NCBI RefSeq assembly: GCF_910592395.1
Contig: NC_088322.1
Span: 684,001-748,000, forward strand
Origin: Lineus longissimus
Lineage: Eukaryota > Nemertea > Pilidiophora > Heteronemertea > Lineidae
Direction of reading: 5' to 3'
DNA length: 64,000 nt
Positions within the stretch are counted from its first letter, which is position 1. Each line of letters begins with the position of its first letter. A program made the translations under genes and the position numbers. Below the pieces are notes generated by a model. The model did no database searches and had not been told where the DNA came from. It worked only from the letters and a program-made list of their open reading frames with translations. Shown piece by piece: positions 12,301-22,773 of this stretch.

Positions 12301-12832
12301 CAGGGACTAAATTTCCAATTGATTTGATTTATTGATTGGCCACCAGGGGGTCAAACCTGAAACACAAAAAGTGCTATTTCTCCTGAACTAAAGGCTGGAT
12401 CCTTTTCAAATATTTATCATAGGAACACCTAGTAAGGATGCATGACATAATACCTGGGTTTTTGATTTGACCTACTTTTTAAGGTCAAAGAGGTAAACTT
12501 TGAAAATTTTAACAAACATGGCACGTTTTCTCACTATGTGACCTTGATCATTATGAACTAGTAAAGATATGCCTCTAGGTAAGTCCTATCTAAACAACCA
12601 ACTACAGTCCAGATTCAATTACAAATGTGGCCACCAAGGGGCAAAGTTAAAAAATCATCAATGAAGTCAAAAGCACCCGTCATGTCAGAGTCCATTTTTG
12701 CCTACCATAACCATTATACCATAATGCAGAACCATTGCATGATTATCTCCTTGACATTTCTCATGAAGAGTTCTTCTTCAGGTTCTCCCTTCCATGTCGA
12801 AAGGTGAGCACAATGGCCCTGGCCGTTTTATT
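9346..12832 (+). mobile_element. Pearl/Helentron-like non-autonomous element A, interrupted
   Basis: The 5' end has TTTTTAGCTCACC with a weak hairpin and a short GTCCGTCGT tract. The 3' end (12802-12832) is the common terminus GGTGAGCACAATGGCC-CTGGCC. Between them are core units: the first continues from 9550 across a nested element to 12067, with a DR3 motif at 12175-12189 and a CCACCAGGGGG motif at 12340-12350. It carries no coding region. Resemblance to pearl/DINE-1-type Helentron derivatives is by architecture, not by sequence comparison. Confidence 0.7.
9553..12066 (+). mobile_element. Helentron-like family B, copy 1, nested in element A
   Basis: It begins with a T run and the hairpin AGCTCAGCTGAC-AAA-GTCAGCGGAGCT. 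It ends with the palindrome AGGCCCTTGGGCCT plus CTTGTT. A TCCATCC-rich tract follows the 5' hairpin. It interrupts element A between GAAAACCA and GCTATATC. The segment 10556-10590 matches the flanks of the transposon at 33032-43203 and serves as its empty site. No credible protein is encoded. Confidence 0.75.
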
Positions 12833-12834
12833 AA

Positions 12835-13588
12835 AGCTGAACTGCATGCAGAAAACCAGAGCACCCCATGCGGCAATAGTAAGAAATTCAAACGACAGAA
12901 AGGCCCTTCTGAATACGGCCTGAAACATGATAGACCTCCAATGCTTCGATGCGCTTGATTTCACAAACCAGCAAGCCAGGGGACATCTGGTTTCATTTGC
13001 CAACACTCTTATCCTCAAGGCCACTTGGCTGCTTGAAATGCCTGTCGTTTTATACACCTTTATAGAATGTGCAAACATTTGTGTGTTATCTTTGTTCAAC
13101 ATCTTTGAGCGGCTTCCAGTGGGCAACTGCAGGGAGAAAGTCATTTTTTTCTTTGCTGTGTGTGATTATGTATGCAGAGTCTACGTTTTCTCTTAGCAAT
13201 GTTCACCTTTGTCTTGGTATCTTCTTCTATGACATGAGAAAATTTCTGGTTCATCTCTCAAAAATAAAGCACAATTGCTATTCATATAAGAAATATTTGC
13301 TGGCAGCAGTTCACAAGAAAGCCCCCCTAGCTCAGATGGTTAGAGCGTTCGTATTCTGAGCCCGAGTTCCCGGGTTTGAATCCCTGGAGAAGATTTTGAT
13401 TTTTTTCTCTTCCATAATTCTCCGAGACTGTCCGCATCATCCTGTGGCTTGCTGGTTTGTGAAATCAAGCGCATCGAAGCATTGGAGGTCTATCATGTTT
13501 CAGGCCATATTCAGAAGGACCTTTCGATCGTTTGAATTTCTTACTATTGCCACATGGGACGCTCTGGTTTTGTGCATGCAGTTCAGCT
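12835..13588. mobile_element. TTAA-flanked MITE with ~148 bp TIRs
   Basis: 12835-12980 and 13441-13588 are inverted copies at roughly 93% identity, starting AGCTGAACTGCATGC. TTAA stands at both borders (12831-12834 and 13589-13592). Removing the element and one TTAA leaves the 3' end of element A contiguous with flanking DNA, so it inserted after element A. TTAA targeting fits piggyBac- or Kolobok-type transposases, but the tip sequence does not decide between them. The middle holds a tRNA-like segment. Confidence 0.75.
13321..13393 (+). pseudogene. tRNA-like sequence (pseudo-tRNA or SINE head)
   Basis: The segment has a good A box (TAGCTCAGATGG) and B box (GGTTTGAATCC). The D arm pairs and the T arm pairs almost fully. 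The would-be anticodon loop ATTCTGA suggests TCT (Arg), but its stem does not pair. The acceptor GCCCCCC is not matched at the 3' side, so it is not a functional tRNA as read. A T-rich tail follows. It lies between the MITE arms. Confidence 0.6.
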
Positions 13589-13593
13589 TTAAT

Positions 13594-13940
13594 GATGGCA
13601 TATTACGATCAATGTTTGGCTGGCTTCTTGATTTTGCTTTCAAATCTAAATGGTGCAGACCTGATCGAGTCAGTGGGTGATGATCAGTTCAGACCTGCGT
13701 GTAAGAACCGCAGTTAGTTCAATAAAAACTAGTTTTTTTTCTCACTTATATGCTCTCACTGCATTCTGTGAAAATACTGTTCATGGCCTATTGCTCATGA
13801 GAACATTTTCAACATGTCATGTCTGATACCACTTGCAGTAAAGCTTTTAATTTCAATATCTCTAGCTAGATTGACATATCTAGCAAGACTGGTAGGATGG
13901 TGAGCAGTGCTTTTAATTTCAAAGTTTTACTTGTAGGCAG
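13594..13940. other. Presumed intron, no feature
   Basis: Sequence between the MITE and host exon 1. Towards the end there is a pyrimidine-containing stretch and the acceptor TTGTAGGCAG. Nothing else is recognised. Confidence 0.4.
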
Positions 13941-14115
13941 GAAAGCGTTGGCGAATTGCATGAGATGTTTGACATGGACTTTGAACCGGTGATGAAGCAA
14001 TTAGCGGTCAGTACACTCAAGGCTACCACTACAAAGTTCACCTTGGAGAATATACGCCTGAATAGAAGCTACGTTGAGAACACGTTACATAAAGATCTAC
14101 AGCAAAAATTAGGAG
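13941..14115 (+). CDS. Host gene exon: SPFH/Band-7-like protein, first visible exon
   Basis: This exon runs from the acceptor GGCAG to a donor reading GGAG|GTGAGT, in a frame open throughout (58 codons plus one base). The peptide includes MFDMDFEPVMKQLAVST and FTLENIRLNRSYVENTL, resembling the stretch of SPFH (stomatin/prohibitin/flotillin) domains in which a 'leltnR' segment precedes a long helix. The spare base pairs with the two starting bases of the next exon to form glycine. Earlier exons must lie upstream of the window or were not recognised. If the family is right, the product would scaffold membranes. The alternative is an unrelated conserved protein. Confidence 0.6.
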
Positions 14116-14702
14116 GTGAGTGGACTCTAGTGCAGCAGTCAGCATGTACTTGTACTCTGTACCCCTCTGGTCCGGGGTTATACTTGAATTGACAACCAAT
14201 TGACAACAAAACAATTGCTGGACAGTTCATACACTAGAACTACAAATGTTGATATCCTCATGTTGAATACCTGGCCTTTCATTCACAAGGAAGTGAAAAA
14301 GTTGAACCCCTGGGTCTCGAAACCTAGGATGAAATTAGTTCCTCCCAGAAAGATATCCATCTTTGGTAAAAAGTGTCAGAAGTCTGGCGCTCAGCTTTTT
14401 CACTATGCATAGAATAGGTGTGGAGTTTATCTGATCTGGGGTGGTGGGGGGGGGGGGGCAATACTTAACAAAACTAATACTCAAGAGGCTGTGATCACCA
14501 ACTTTCCTAAATCAGGAAGGGAGTGTTGAAACTATTAGCTGCTGGTTTAGAAGTGTCCCATGGTGAAATCTCATTGTCATTTCCTTCTGAAAAATGTAAT
14601 AGAGAATATTTCTGACAAAAGTTAGGTCGATCTTTACTTTTCAGGCAAAATTATCAAATTATAAATTGTAGATTTTCAATAATTTCCATGTTCCACTTGC
14701 AG
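14116..14702 (+). other. Intron between host exons 1 and 2
   Basis: It begins GTGAGT and ends TTCCACTTGCAG, 587 bp. It includes a G-rich run at about 14440-14458 and no other feature. Confidence 0.6.
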
Positions 14703-14851
14703 GTGATTGTTGTCCCGATTGCTGTGATGATGCGTGTCAAAACCATCCTACTTGTGTGAGCGGATGTAACAGTGACAGATCCTCTTGTTACCCTGGTTAC
14801 TATGTTGATATTCGATATTTCAACTTTGGTGGCATAATTCTGCCATCACAG
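14703..14851 (+). CDS. Host gene exon: SPFH/Band-7-like protein, cysteine-rich exon
   Basis: It starts after the acceptor CTTGCAG and ends CCATCACAG|GTGACG, completing the split glycine codon and ending in phase 0. The first half is very rich in cysteine (CCPDCCDDACQNHPTC, then CVSGC-like spacing, 10 Cys in about 27 residues). The second half, YYVDIRYFNFGGIILPSQ, fits the strand and 'P-x-x-V' turn that ends SPFH domains. The cysteine-rich insertion is unusual for that family and might bind metal or form disulfides. No stop codon appears in frame across the junction, which supports a live gene. Confidence 0.65.
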
Positions 14852-15218
14852 GTGACGTCAATATTACTCACGACTGCACTCTTATATGTAAGTTACACAA
14901 TGTGTTCTTGAAGAAGTGGTGGACAGTTTACATTAGTTTATTATTTTTTCTTCATTTCTAGATCATTTCACTTGATCTAATTTTCAAGGTCACAGTGGTC
15001 AATATTTGCAGTGACAGTCTTCAACTTTTACCTGATTGAAATGAATTAGAAATATGATGACAGTAGTCAGGAGCATTCATTCAATCTTTGGTTTCTCCAT
15101 GTGAGCACACTTTTCAAGAACATTTCGTTTTAACTAGTTTGATCGGTCGAGCACAGTGGGCAAGCCGGGGTAGACAGAAAGGATGTGCCCTGCGATGTGT
15201 GTGTCATCCAATGAAATA
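14852..15218. other. Start of giant intron
   Basis: The donor GTGACG opens a presumed intron of 41,871 bp that ends at 56722. This first part shows no feature apart from common short repeats. Confidence 0.4.
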
Positions 15219-15992
15219 CAGTACAACCTCCCTATTGCGGACACCATGGGACTGGGCCCAGGTGTCCACAATAGAGAGGTGTCCGCAATAGAGAGGTTAT
15301 GCCAAATCAGCCGATAGGTGGATTTGAAGTTCCCGCCTTGCAGGTCTTGGTTTTCTCTGTGTCGACATCTAGTATAGAAACTTTAAACCTGTTGGCTGAT
15401 CGGTATTTGCTTGTGATGTTGTGTTGAATGACGTGAGCTACTTTGGAACTCAGAGAATAATAATCTCTCTAGTAAAAGCCCCTTTTATTGCAAAATCTTC
15501 TCGACATGTCATAATGTGTGAAAAAACACCATAATTTCTGTCCATCAGCCACCTTTGATTAATTTTTTCTAATTTCTCTACTAACGCATATTCGCCGCAA
15601 CACTGACAAAACCGCATGGATTTATGAGTGTCCGTTGACACAATAGGCCTTTGTGATAAGTTAAAAAGATGAGTAAACAAATGCCGGGGCTTAATCAGGA
15701 TACAAAAACACAATGCCATGGGGTAATCAATTACGCAAATATCACACCTGTCGGGCCTACTGACTCTCCAAACGCACGTGCGAAACCATTGTTTTTACCT
15801 ACTGTCCGTAATTGGGAGGGAATGAGACGAAAAATTGGCCATCGCCCGTTCCGCAATTCGGAGTGAGAGGTGTCCGCCGTACAGAGGTTTTTGTTATTGG
15901 AAATGACTTAGAAAAAATCGGGACTGGCTGGACGTGTCGGTAATGTAGAGGTGTCCGCCTAGGAGAGGTGTCCGCTAAGGGAGGTTCTACTG
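15219..15992. mobile_element. pogo/Tigger-like MITE with TA duplication
   Basis: It begins CAGTACAACCTCCCTATTG and ends with the near reverse complement (...GGAGGTTCTACTG), flanked by TA at 15217-15218 and 15993-15994. Further GTGTCCGCnnnAGAGAGG motifs sit just inside both ends, forming extended imperfect arms. CAGTASAACCTC tips with TA targets are typical of the Tc1/mariner pogo-Tigger group. No transposase is present. Confidence 0.8.
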
Positions 15993-15994
15993 TA

Positions 15995-16248
15995 GCTTGA
16001 TTGTCCCCCGTCGCTAGACGAGCGAGGACTATAAAACGGCATCAGTCTGTCCAATACCAGCTCGACTTTGGAACATTGCCCTGTGATGTATACTATATGC
16101 TATATGCAGAGGATGGTGTCATTTGGACGATATTTTTTGTTTCAAAATAAATGGGCAACTAAAGGCGTATTAATCATTTTGCCACAATCAATTTACATAA
16201 GAATTGATAAATTCTTTTGATATTGAAAATCCAAATATTTTGTTGTGT
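15995..16248. other. No gene; short hairpin-like stretch
   Basis: Around 16005-16030 the sequence GTCGCTAGACGAGCGA forms a small imperfect inverted repeat and may be the 5' tip of another short repeat. The rest is unremarkable AT-rich DNA. Confidence 0.3.
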
Positions 16249-16935
16249 TTTTGGCTCACCGTAGGGGAGTCTATACGATACCGCAGTGACCGTCGTCTGT
16301 ATCCTGTTTCAAAAACAGTGGTATGTTTCTTAACCGCTGGAGCTATGAACTTGAAACTTTGTACACAGGACCCTCTGGGTCAGGTGGCCTTTGACACCGA
16401 ATTTCGGTCCGATTTGATTCTATACTTGGCCACCAGTGGGCCAGAAGTGGAAACCTAAAAAGTGTGGTATCTCTCTTATGAGTGACTCATTTTCGATAAA
16501 TGTTTATTTTAGGTTGTCCCAGCAAGGATACATGACATATCATACAGGTTTTCGATTCAACTGATTTTCAAGGTCACCGAGGTCGAATGGCGTAAATTGG
16601 CCGTTTGAGTGTAACTATGGCACATTTCTTAACCGCTTAAGCCATGAATTTAAAATTTGGAACACATGACTCCCTACGTCACATAACCGCTGACACCGAA
16701 TTTTCGTCTGATCCGATTCTCGACTTGGCCACCAGGTACACATGACTCCCTATCACATCTAGCCTCTGACACTGAATTTTGATCCGATCTGATTCTGCAC
16801 TTGGCCACCAGGAGGCCAAAACTATAAAAGGTAAAAAGTGCAATATCTAGCTTATTAGTTTCTTGTTTTCGATGATTTTTTTATGGTAGGTACTCCAAGC
16901 AAGGATACATCACATGTCATTCCGACTTTGGTTTG
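16249..16935 (+). mobile_element. Pearl-like family C, 3'-truncated copy
   Basis: TTTGGCTCACCGTAGGGGAG at the start matches 46595 onwards, followed by CCGTCGTCTG and two core units with decayed motifs. Examples are CCACCAGTGGGCC at about 16430, AGGTCACCGAGGTCG at about 16570 and a shortened CCACCAGGAGGCC at about 16805. The common 3' terminus is missing. Confidence 0.6.
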
Positions 16936-17558
16936 ACCTATATACTTTCATGTAGCATGAGTTGTTTGACTTTCTAATAATACAAATGGACCTGGATTTT
17001 GTGATTGTGTGCATGTGAAACATCCTTCCTTAGGCCTACTGGGCCGGGCGGCCCCGCCATTTCCTGACAATTAATGTGCATCATCAGATCATTCCCCGCC
17101 CCAATAAATACTTGCCTTACTACTGTGTGCTCTCTGATTTAAATTTAAATATTAGAGCAGGAGCCAATATATGATGTCGATAACCATGCCTTTCCAGCAG
17201 GAAGAGGAAAGAAGCCATGCCGTTTTTTCTGTCCAAAAATACAGAGTGACTCAATGAAAATGTTACACTTACAAAATGGTTAATATCTTTTATTATTTTG
17301 GCATTAACCCTCAAACATACATATGTACAGTCCTTCCAGAAAGTTAAGTCTACCGTTTTTTAAAATGTAACAAAGATAAAATAAGACAAGCCCTTCGGCG
17401 ATAATGGCTCACTGTAAGAAATGATTGCTATAATGTTGTCAATGTGTACAGGGACTGGACCAATTGGTTCACTTACTGAATCCAAGATGGCGGACCACCA
17501 GACTAAAATGCGAGTACTAATTGAAGAGCTTAGAAGTATAATCAGGCTAAGGCACATT
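16936..17558. repeat. Gene-free; contains an inverted copy of a dispersed repeat
   Basis: 17213-17335 resembles the reverse complement of about 48600-48705, sharing CATACATATGTAC-type sequence, GGTTAATATCTTTTATnATTTTGGCATT and TGTTACACTTACAAAA. The remainder has no recognised feature. Confidence 0.45.
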
Positions 17559-17562
17559 TTAA

Positions 17563-18049
17563 CCCTATAACACCTGGAGGCGCCCTATGACGCCCGCCGC
17601 CGATCCCCCTGGAGGCGCCCTATGACGCCCGCACACCCATATTCAAATTTCGCGCGCTTAGTTACCGATCTCCTTCAGAGCGCCGCCTATTATTAATCTA
17701 TGAAACTTAAGCTTTCAAATGCCCGGATGAACAATGGTGATTGCTGTAGAAGTTTTTGAGATATTTGACGATTAAGTTTTTGTTTCTCTTCAAGCCAGTA
17801 AATTCAGGTTGGACATTTGAATTACTGAAATGTATCGTTTGTTTGATTCCGATTTGGATGTACCCTATCTAATAGGGAATTTCATCTTCTTTTAAATAAA
17901 CGGGACTTATAATACATTATTTGGAAGTTCACCTATGTCATTTTGTAAAAAACTGGGCCCATCGCAAAAAAATTGATTTCCAGGTACAATCACGTCGGGG
18001 CATAGGGGAATAAGCACTTGCGCTGGCAGTGGCTCTAGGTGTTATAGGG
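17563..18049. mobile_element. piggyBac-like MITE with TTAA duplication
   Basis: TTAA at 17559-17562 and 18050-18053 flank ends that read CCCTATAACACCT and its exact reverse complement. The element is 487 bp. A CCC tip next to TTAA is the piggyBac pattern. Two copies of GGAGGCGCCCTATGACGCC lie near the left end. No coding capacity. Confidence 0.8.
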
Positions 18050-18053
18050 TTAA

Positions 18054-18658
18054 ACCCTATATTTGGAGAAAAATGCAAAAATATGAAAAAAATCTTCACA
18101 TTCCCTGGAAACACGCGATGATTTCTAGATATCGCTGAATCATTAAGAGGCACAGATTATATGTGTTGAAAGCATTTGCTTCTTTAAGGGTATTAATACT
18201 GCAAAATGTGCATAAACCAAGAAGGGTTGTTACAACTAGTTACACTACGGACTTAGTGATAAGGCCTCGTCCCATCGCCCTTACCGGCCACTACGACAAG
18301 TCAATACTCTTGCTGATGATTCGTCATTATTGGTCGTCGCAAAAACAACGAATAGACACAGATATCAACTAGGTCAACCAATCACGCGGTAGTCTGGCGG
18401 ACACACTTCCACGACACAATTTATGTGACTTAGCATGGTGTCCCTGATGCGGCCACTAAAAACATGATGACGTAGATTGCCACAACAAACTTGTGGTGTG
18501 AAGCTGTGTACTCCTCCTACTATAATATTACGTCTGGAGGCAAAGTCCTAAGGTGTACAGTTAGCCGACGATGTTTGGTGTGCAGGTTTCTAATGTTTTC
18601 GGCATTCCGCGGGCGATGTGGAATTAGTCCGCCGAGGTTATGGAAGAAAAAAACCAAA
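18054..18658. other. Upstream region of the SGNH-like pseudogene
   Basis: No repeat or gene is recognised. The part nearest the pseudogene is less AT-rich and could be its former promoter and 5' UTR, but no TATA box or initiator is convincing. Confidence 0.3.
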
Positions 18659-19972
18659 ATGGCGGGAGTGTCGGAGAACGAGAAGCGTACTGCAATTTTT
18701 TCCGCATCAATTTTGAAGTACGTGGATAATGAGGCGTTGGGGAGTTCGTTCAAGAGCCATATAACTTTTGCATACCAGGGTTATGAAACTGCCGGCTTGT
18801 TAGAAAAATGTCGGCTGATTAGATGGTCTTCGTTTTCGGACATTTTTTTGTTGGTTGGCACGAACGATTGTTGTAGTCGTTCCAGTGCAAGTTGACATGG
18901 TGGAGCCAGTGCTAGTGGGCCAGGTTACTCTACCAGTGAAATATGCAGGCGTATTGATGTAAGTTTTATCTGTTATAGTGGTGACTTCTCGCTACGTTAA
19001 TTGCAAAATACATGTACATGATAAGAATGAGTTTACATAAGCAATCTAATCTTTGTTTAAACATAGTGAAATACATTGAAAAGACTTCACCACCTACACG
19101 AAGGAGTGCAGGGAGTTTTCATATCCATCGCTGTTGGGAAGAGAAGGCAAATAAGCCTGGCCAAAGCCTGGGGCCAAATTGGTTGCACTATATATCGTTT
19201 TCAATTAGGTTGTTATTTTTCTTTTAGATTGATGTCATATCTGATATCTCTTTTTTGGTTTTTCAGGAAATTGTATCTCATGTTACAAGCGATAGTCCTT
19301 ATGCAAGTGTTACTGTTTCAACTCTTCCGCCACGGAATATGGACGACATGGCCTAGAGGAAGGCAAAGCAAATTAATAAATTTATTAAGACTTTGAAGAG
19401 AAAGTATGGGGTGAAAATTTGTAATGTTTGTGTAAGTATTCAATGCATTTTGATGAAAGTTATGTGGCTGTGGTTGTATTGAGGGTAGATGGTGGCATGT
19501 ATGATATTTAGCTGGTTTTAAAGTTGGTTTCTTGTGCGTTATTTGATTTCTGTGTTATCCAGTTTATATCAATATCAGTTATGATGAAGATGAAATTGGG
19601 TAGCAATGGTGATGGTAGTCGCTTGTGGCACATATAAATTAACTTGTGTGTTTTTGTTTATGTAATAATTGGATTTGCAAGTTATTATGAATTTAAAAAA
19701 AATTTCAGCGTGTGTTGTGTCGATCGAGAGTTGAAAAGGATTTCACTCATGATGAAAGACCTGCAAAAGTGGATTTGGTTAGCAGCCGTGATGGATTGCA
19801 TCCAACGCAAGAAGGCTGTAAATTGTTGACACATTTGGTGAAGGTAGCATTAAAACTGCCTGGCGCGCGTTCGTCCAAGCCTGGTGATGTTTCTGTGCGG
19901 TATCCTTATACTTATTGTCAAGTGTGCAGAGGTGCAGGCCATATGTCGGGTGATTGTGAGCAGTTTTGGTAG
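18659..19972 (+). pseudogene. Three-exon SGNH-hydrolase-like protein with CCHC knuckle
   Basis: Exons are 18659-18958, 19267-19431 and 19709-19972. All are phase 0 with clean GT...AG borders (GAT|GTAAGT, TTTTTCAG|GAA, TGT|GTAAGT, ATTTCAG|CGT). The product would be 242 residues. SGNH-type blocks are visible: a nucleophile region IFSASILKYVD where G-D-S has become S-A-S, FLLVGTND (the G-x-N-D block), SPYASVTVSTLPPR, and the D-x-x-H block DGLHPTQEGCKLL. A C-x2-C-x4-H-x4-C knuckle (CQVCRGAGHMSGDC) closes the protein. In-frame stops at 18893-18895 (TGA) and 19354-19356 (TAG) disable it. SGNH plus zinc knuckle is a combination seen in transposon-linked proteins, but introns suggest a gene-like copy. 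Confidence 0.65.
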
Positions 19973-20470
19973 GTGTATATTTCCTCCCTGTGGCGATCTG
20001 TAGCAGTCATAATAGAATAATATTAGTCTAACTATGATTAGTCAAGTTGAATCTATTCTCTGGAGATTTTTGAGTGTTTAGGTTCATTGGATGTTTGCTG
20101 TAATTTAGTTTGATTCAATTAATTATTGTATCTTACTAGAATATACCCGTGGCGCGGGCTGTTCGAGGTATAAAAATCGGATTGTGTGGGTGCTGGTATG
20201 TTGTGGGTTTGGTGTAAATGGGGTGCTGGTTTGTGAGTAAAATCTCCGGGCGTTATCTATATTTACGTCAATGGCGACAGTGGTATATTGATATTGATAG
20301 ATGATATGTTACTCAGAGTCATAAAATTTCCACTGTTTTTCTGTGTAAAATGTCTCCAGTGTTGTTGTTGTTGCTAACAGTAAACTATAATGCGGCCTTA
20401 CTGGAATCCCCTACTTACTTATACTTCTAACAACAACAACACACAACTGCTGCAACTACCAACTGGAAGA
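19973..20470. other. Gene-free stretch
   Basis: It contains short GTTGTTGTTG and AACAACAACA tracts around 20362-20445 that can pair with each other. No other feature. Confidence 0.3.
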
Positions 20471-20736
20471 CATTTTTTCCTGCACCTTAGAGGCATAGTC
20501 GATTAATATTCATACTAATTTATATTCATGACGTCATTCTCAATTTTCATTGGTTCTTCCAAATAAGGCTCGACGAATTAGCATCAATGATAAGTCTTCC
20601 GGCAACAAAAACACGTGCTTAGCGCAATGACAGTTCAGAAACATTTAGTACAGGGTAAACCATAATGAATGTAACAAAATGAGTGTTTTGGATTGTATAT
20701 GGTCTGTATATCATGGTCCATTGGTCCAGGGCCATT

Positions 20737-20897
20737 ATGAGGGGGGGGGGGGCACACCCCTCTTTTCCCAAATCTGCATAGAAAACATGAGGTCTCAGGG
20801 AGGAGGGGGGGGGGGGCAGTTCTCAGCCCACACTATTATTACAGGGCTTTGTACAGCCCTTCGAGTATAATACGCGGGGGGGGGGGGGGGGGGCTGG
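20737..20897 (+). repeat. Cluster of three long poly-G runs
   Basis: Runs of about 12, 12 and 20 G lie at about 20741-20752, 20806-20816 and 20875-20894, just outside the DIRS 3' end. They could form G-quadruplexes and are prone to sequencing-length error. Confidence 0.7.
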
Positions 20898-20945
20898 TGA
20901 TTCGAGTGGCGATGTGATGATCAATTCTGTTCTGGATGGACAAAT

Positions 20946-21015
20946 ACTACGTATCCTAAGTGAACACCCATGAGCGCTCCCTTCATGCTTCATTCAGTTT
21001 GGGGCGGAATATTCT
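20946..21015 (-). repeat. Split direct repeat B2 (3' terminus)
   Basis: Seventy bases identical to 21255-21324. The outer end, ACTACGTATCC on the + strand, is the element's 3' terminus. Confidence 0.85.
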
Positions 21016-21183
21016 TCCGACATGACTTGAGCATTCACAGGTGTCACCTGTTCCCGAGGGTGGGCGGGTGGGAGTGTTGAAAAATGGGTTATCATTCTTT
21101 GGTGTATTGCCATACGGGGAGAGATTCCCTTACCAAAGAATGATGCAGTCTTCAGTTTCAACCTAACCAAGTTTTGGCCTACT

Positions 21184-21255
21184 GCTTCCTCACGAAAGAA
21201 TGACTGGACTACGAGAATTACGCAGGTAGCGCCGTCTGGTGTTAACTTAGGATAA
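21184..21255 (-). repeat. Split direct repeat A2
   Basis: Seventy-two bases identical to A1 at 29642-29713. It abuts B1 with a one-base overlap, so B1-A2 equals a head-to-tail junction of the two element ends. Confidence 0.85.
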
Positions 21256-21273
21256 CTACGTATCCTAAGTGAA
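21242..21273. promoter_or_regulatory. Candidate tyrosine recombinase core site at the B1/A2 junction
   Basis: ACTTAGGATA (21245-21254) and TATCCTAAGT (21261-21270) are perfect 10-bp inverted arms around the 6-bp spacer ACTACG (21255-21260). Extended to 14 bp the arms differ at one position. This resembles lox/FRT-like geometry. Each element terminus carries one arm. Confidence 0.6.
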
Positions 21274-21324
21274 CACCCATGAGCGCTCCCTTCATGCTTC
21301 ATTCAGTTTGGGGCGGAATATTCT
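21255..21324 (-). repeat. Split direct repeat B1
   Basis: Seventy bases identical to B2, lying between the recombinase gene and A2. Confidence 0.85.
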
Positions 21325-21967
21325 ATCCTTCCTTCCACAAGTAGCTAGATGTTGGTCCCTTTGTATTAGCATTGAGAGTAAGTTTCCGTCTATCCCGAAC
21401 TAAGGACCCCATCCTAAGGAAAATTTCTCTCAATTCTAAGACGAAAGAAAAGACAGCGAAAAGATTTTTTCATAGTGGTTTTTATTTCAAATTGACTGAA
21501 TGAATTAATATAATGGTGCGTAATACGATACAACTGATTTCAAGCTTACCGGTACACAGAATATTCAAACTAAACTAACACAGATCAAATTTAGACCATC
21601 ATGCTGCGAGGCCTTTACTCCAACTTATACATGTATATGGTTGTTGAACGTCCTGGTGATTAGTTTTATTTTTATTTTTATTTTTTATTTTTTATTTTCT
21701 TTGCTTCTTTGCACGAGTGCTGGTTAGTGAAGACTTTTATAATTGGGGTGCTAGTTCTACAACCCTAGTGTTGCTGCGACATGCCCAGTCCCCGAGGACG
21801 TTTGAGGACCTAACTCTCGAGATCGTTATATTTTTGGATTATTCTATACTGTAAAACAGCCAGTTGTGAAATATGACGGCAAAGGTGTGTAGGCCTGAAG
21901 ATGAACATTGGAAGATGAATAGCTTTATCCTAAGTTTCACTCAAACAGATGCCATGAAATTTATTGT

Positions 21968-22732
21968 CTAGCTATCCAGTCTGAATGCTGACTGAAGACA
22001 GTTAAAGTCCACAAATTCATTATTTTGGCCTTGGTTAATGCTGGACATGGCCTTGGCAAGGTCGTTTGCCTGGTCGACCTGTTTGCTGCGCGTGTAGTGG
22101 TTTACCGAAGAGTCTGAGAACCATCCAACGTGACGTTTTATTTGTTGGTTTGCTGAGGGGTCTGGTCTAGCTAATGCCCTCAAGGAGATGGCACAGCCTG
22201 CCCTTATGCTGTGTGGTGTTTCGCCTTCGTCCAAGTTCAGAGTAGACAGGTAGTGTTTTAACCTGACGTATATCGCCTCGTATGATAGGGGTTTGTCTTC
22301 AACTTCTCCTAATTGGTTTATTGGTCTGAAGAGGTAACCGTGGGAGAGGTTTATGTTCAGAGATTGAGTCAGTTCAAAATACTTTTCCAATGCTGCCACC
22401 GGGCATATCATTTCATCTTTGCAGCGAAAGAGGGAGAAGACGTTTGTTTTGTCTAGACGGAATGTTTTTCCCCAGGTGTGTTTTATCATATAGCCCGATT
22501 TAGAAGGGAGGGACTTTACCTCTTGCGAGAGCATAATGCCAGCATCATGGGCCCGATCTCCGCCAAAAAACATCATTTTAAATATCGCTTGGTCCCGTGC
22601 CAAGATATATTTTGAAGTCGATTTTTGTTGAGTATCTGACAGACGTCTGTCGATATACATGGAGATCAGAGCCAGCTTTTTAGCTCACCTCTTAGCAGAG
22701 GTGAGCTTATCCCATACCGTGGCGTCCATCGT

Positions 22733-22773
<41 letters not shown>

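Noticed and set aside
13321-13393. Functional tRNA-Arg gene
   Set aside because: The acceptor and anticodon stems do not pair; only the internal promoter boxes are good.
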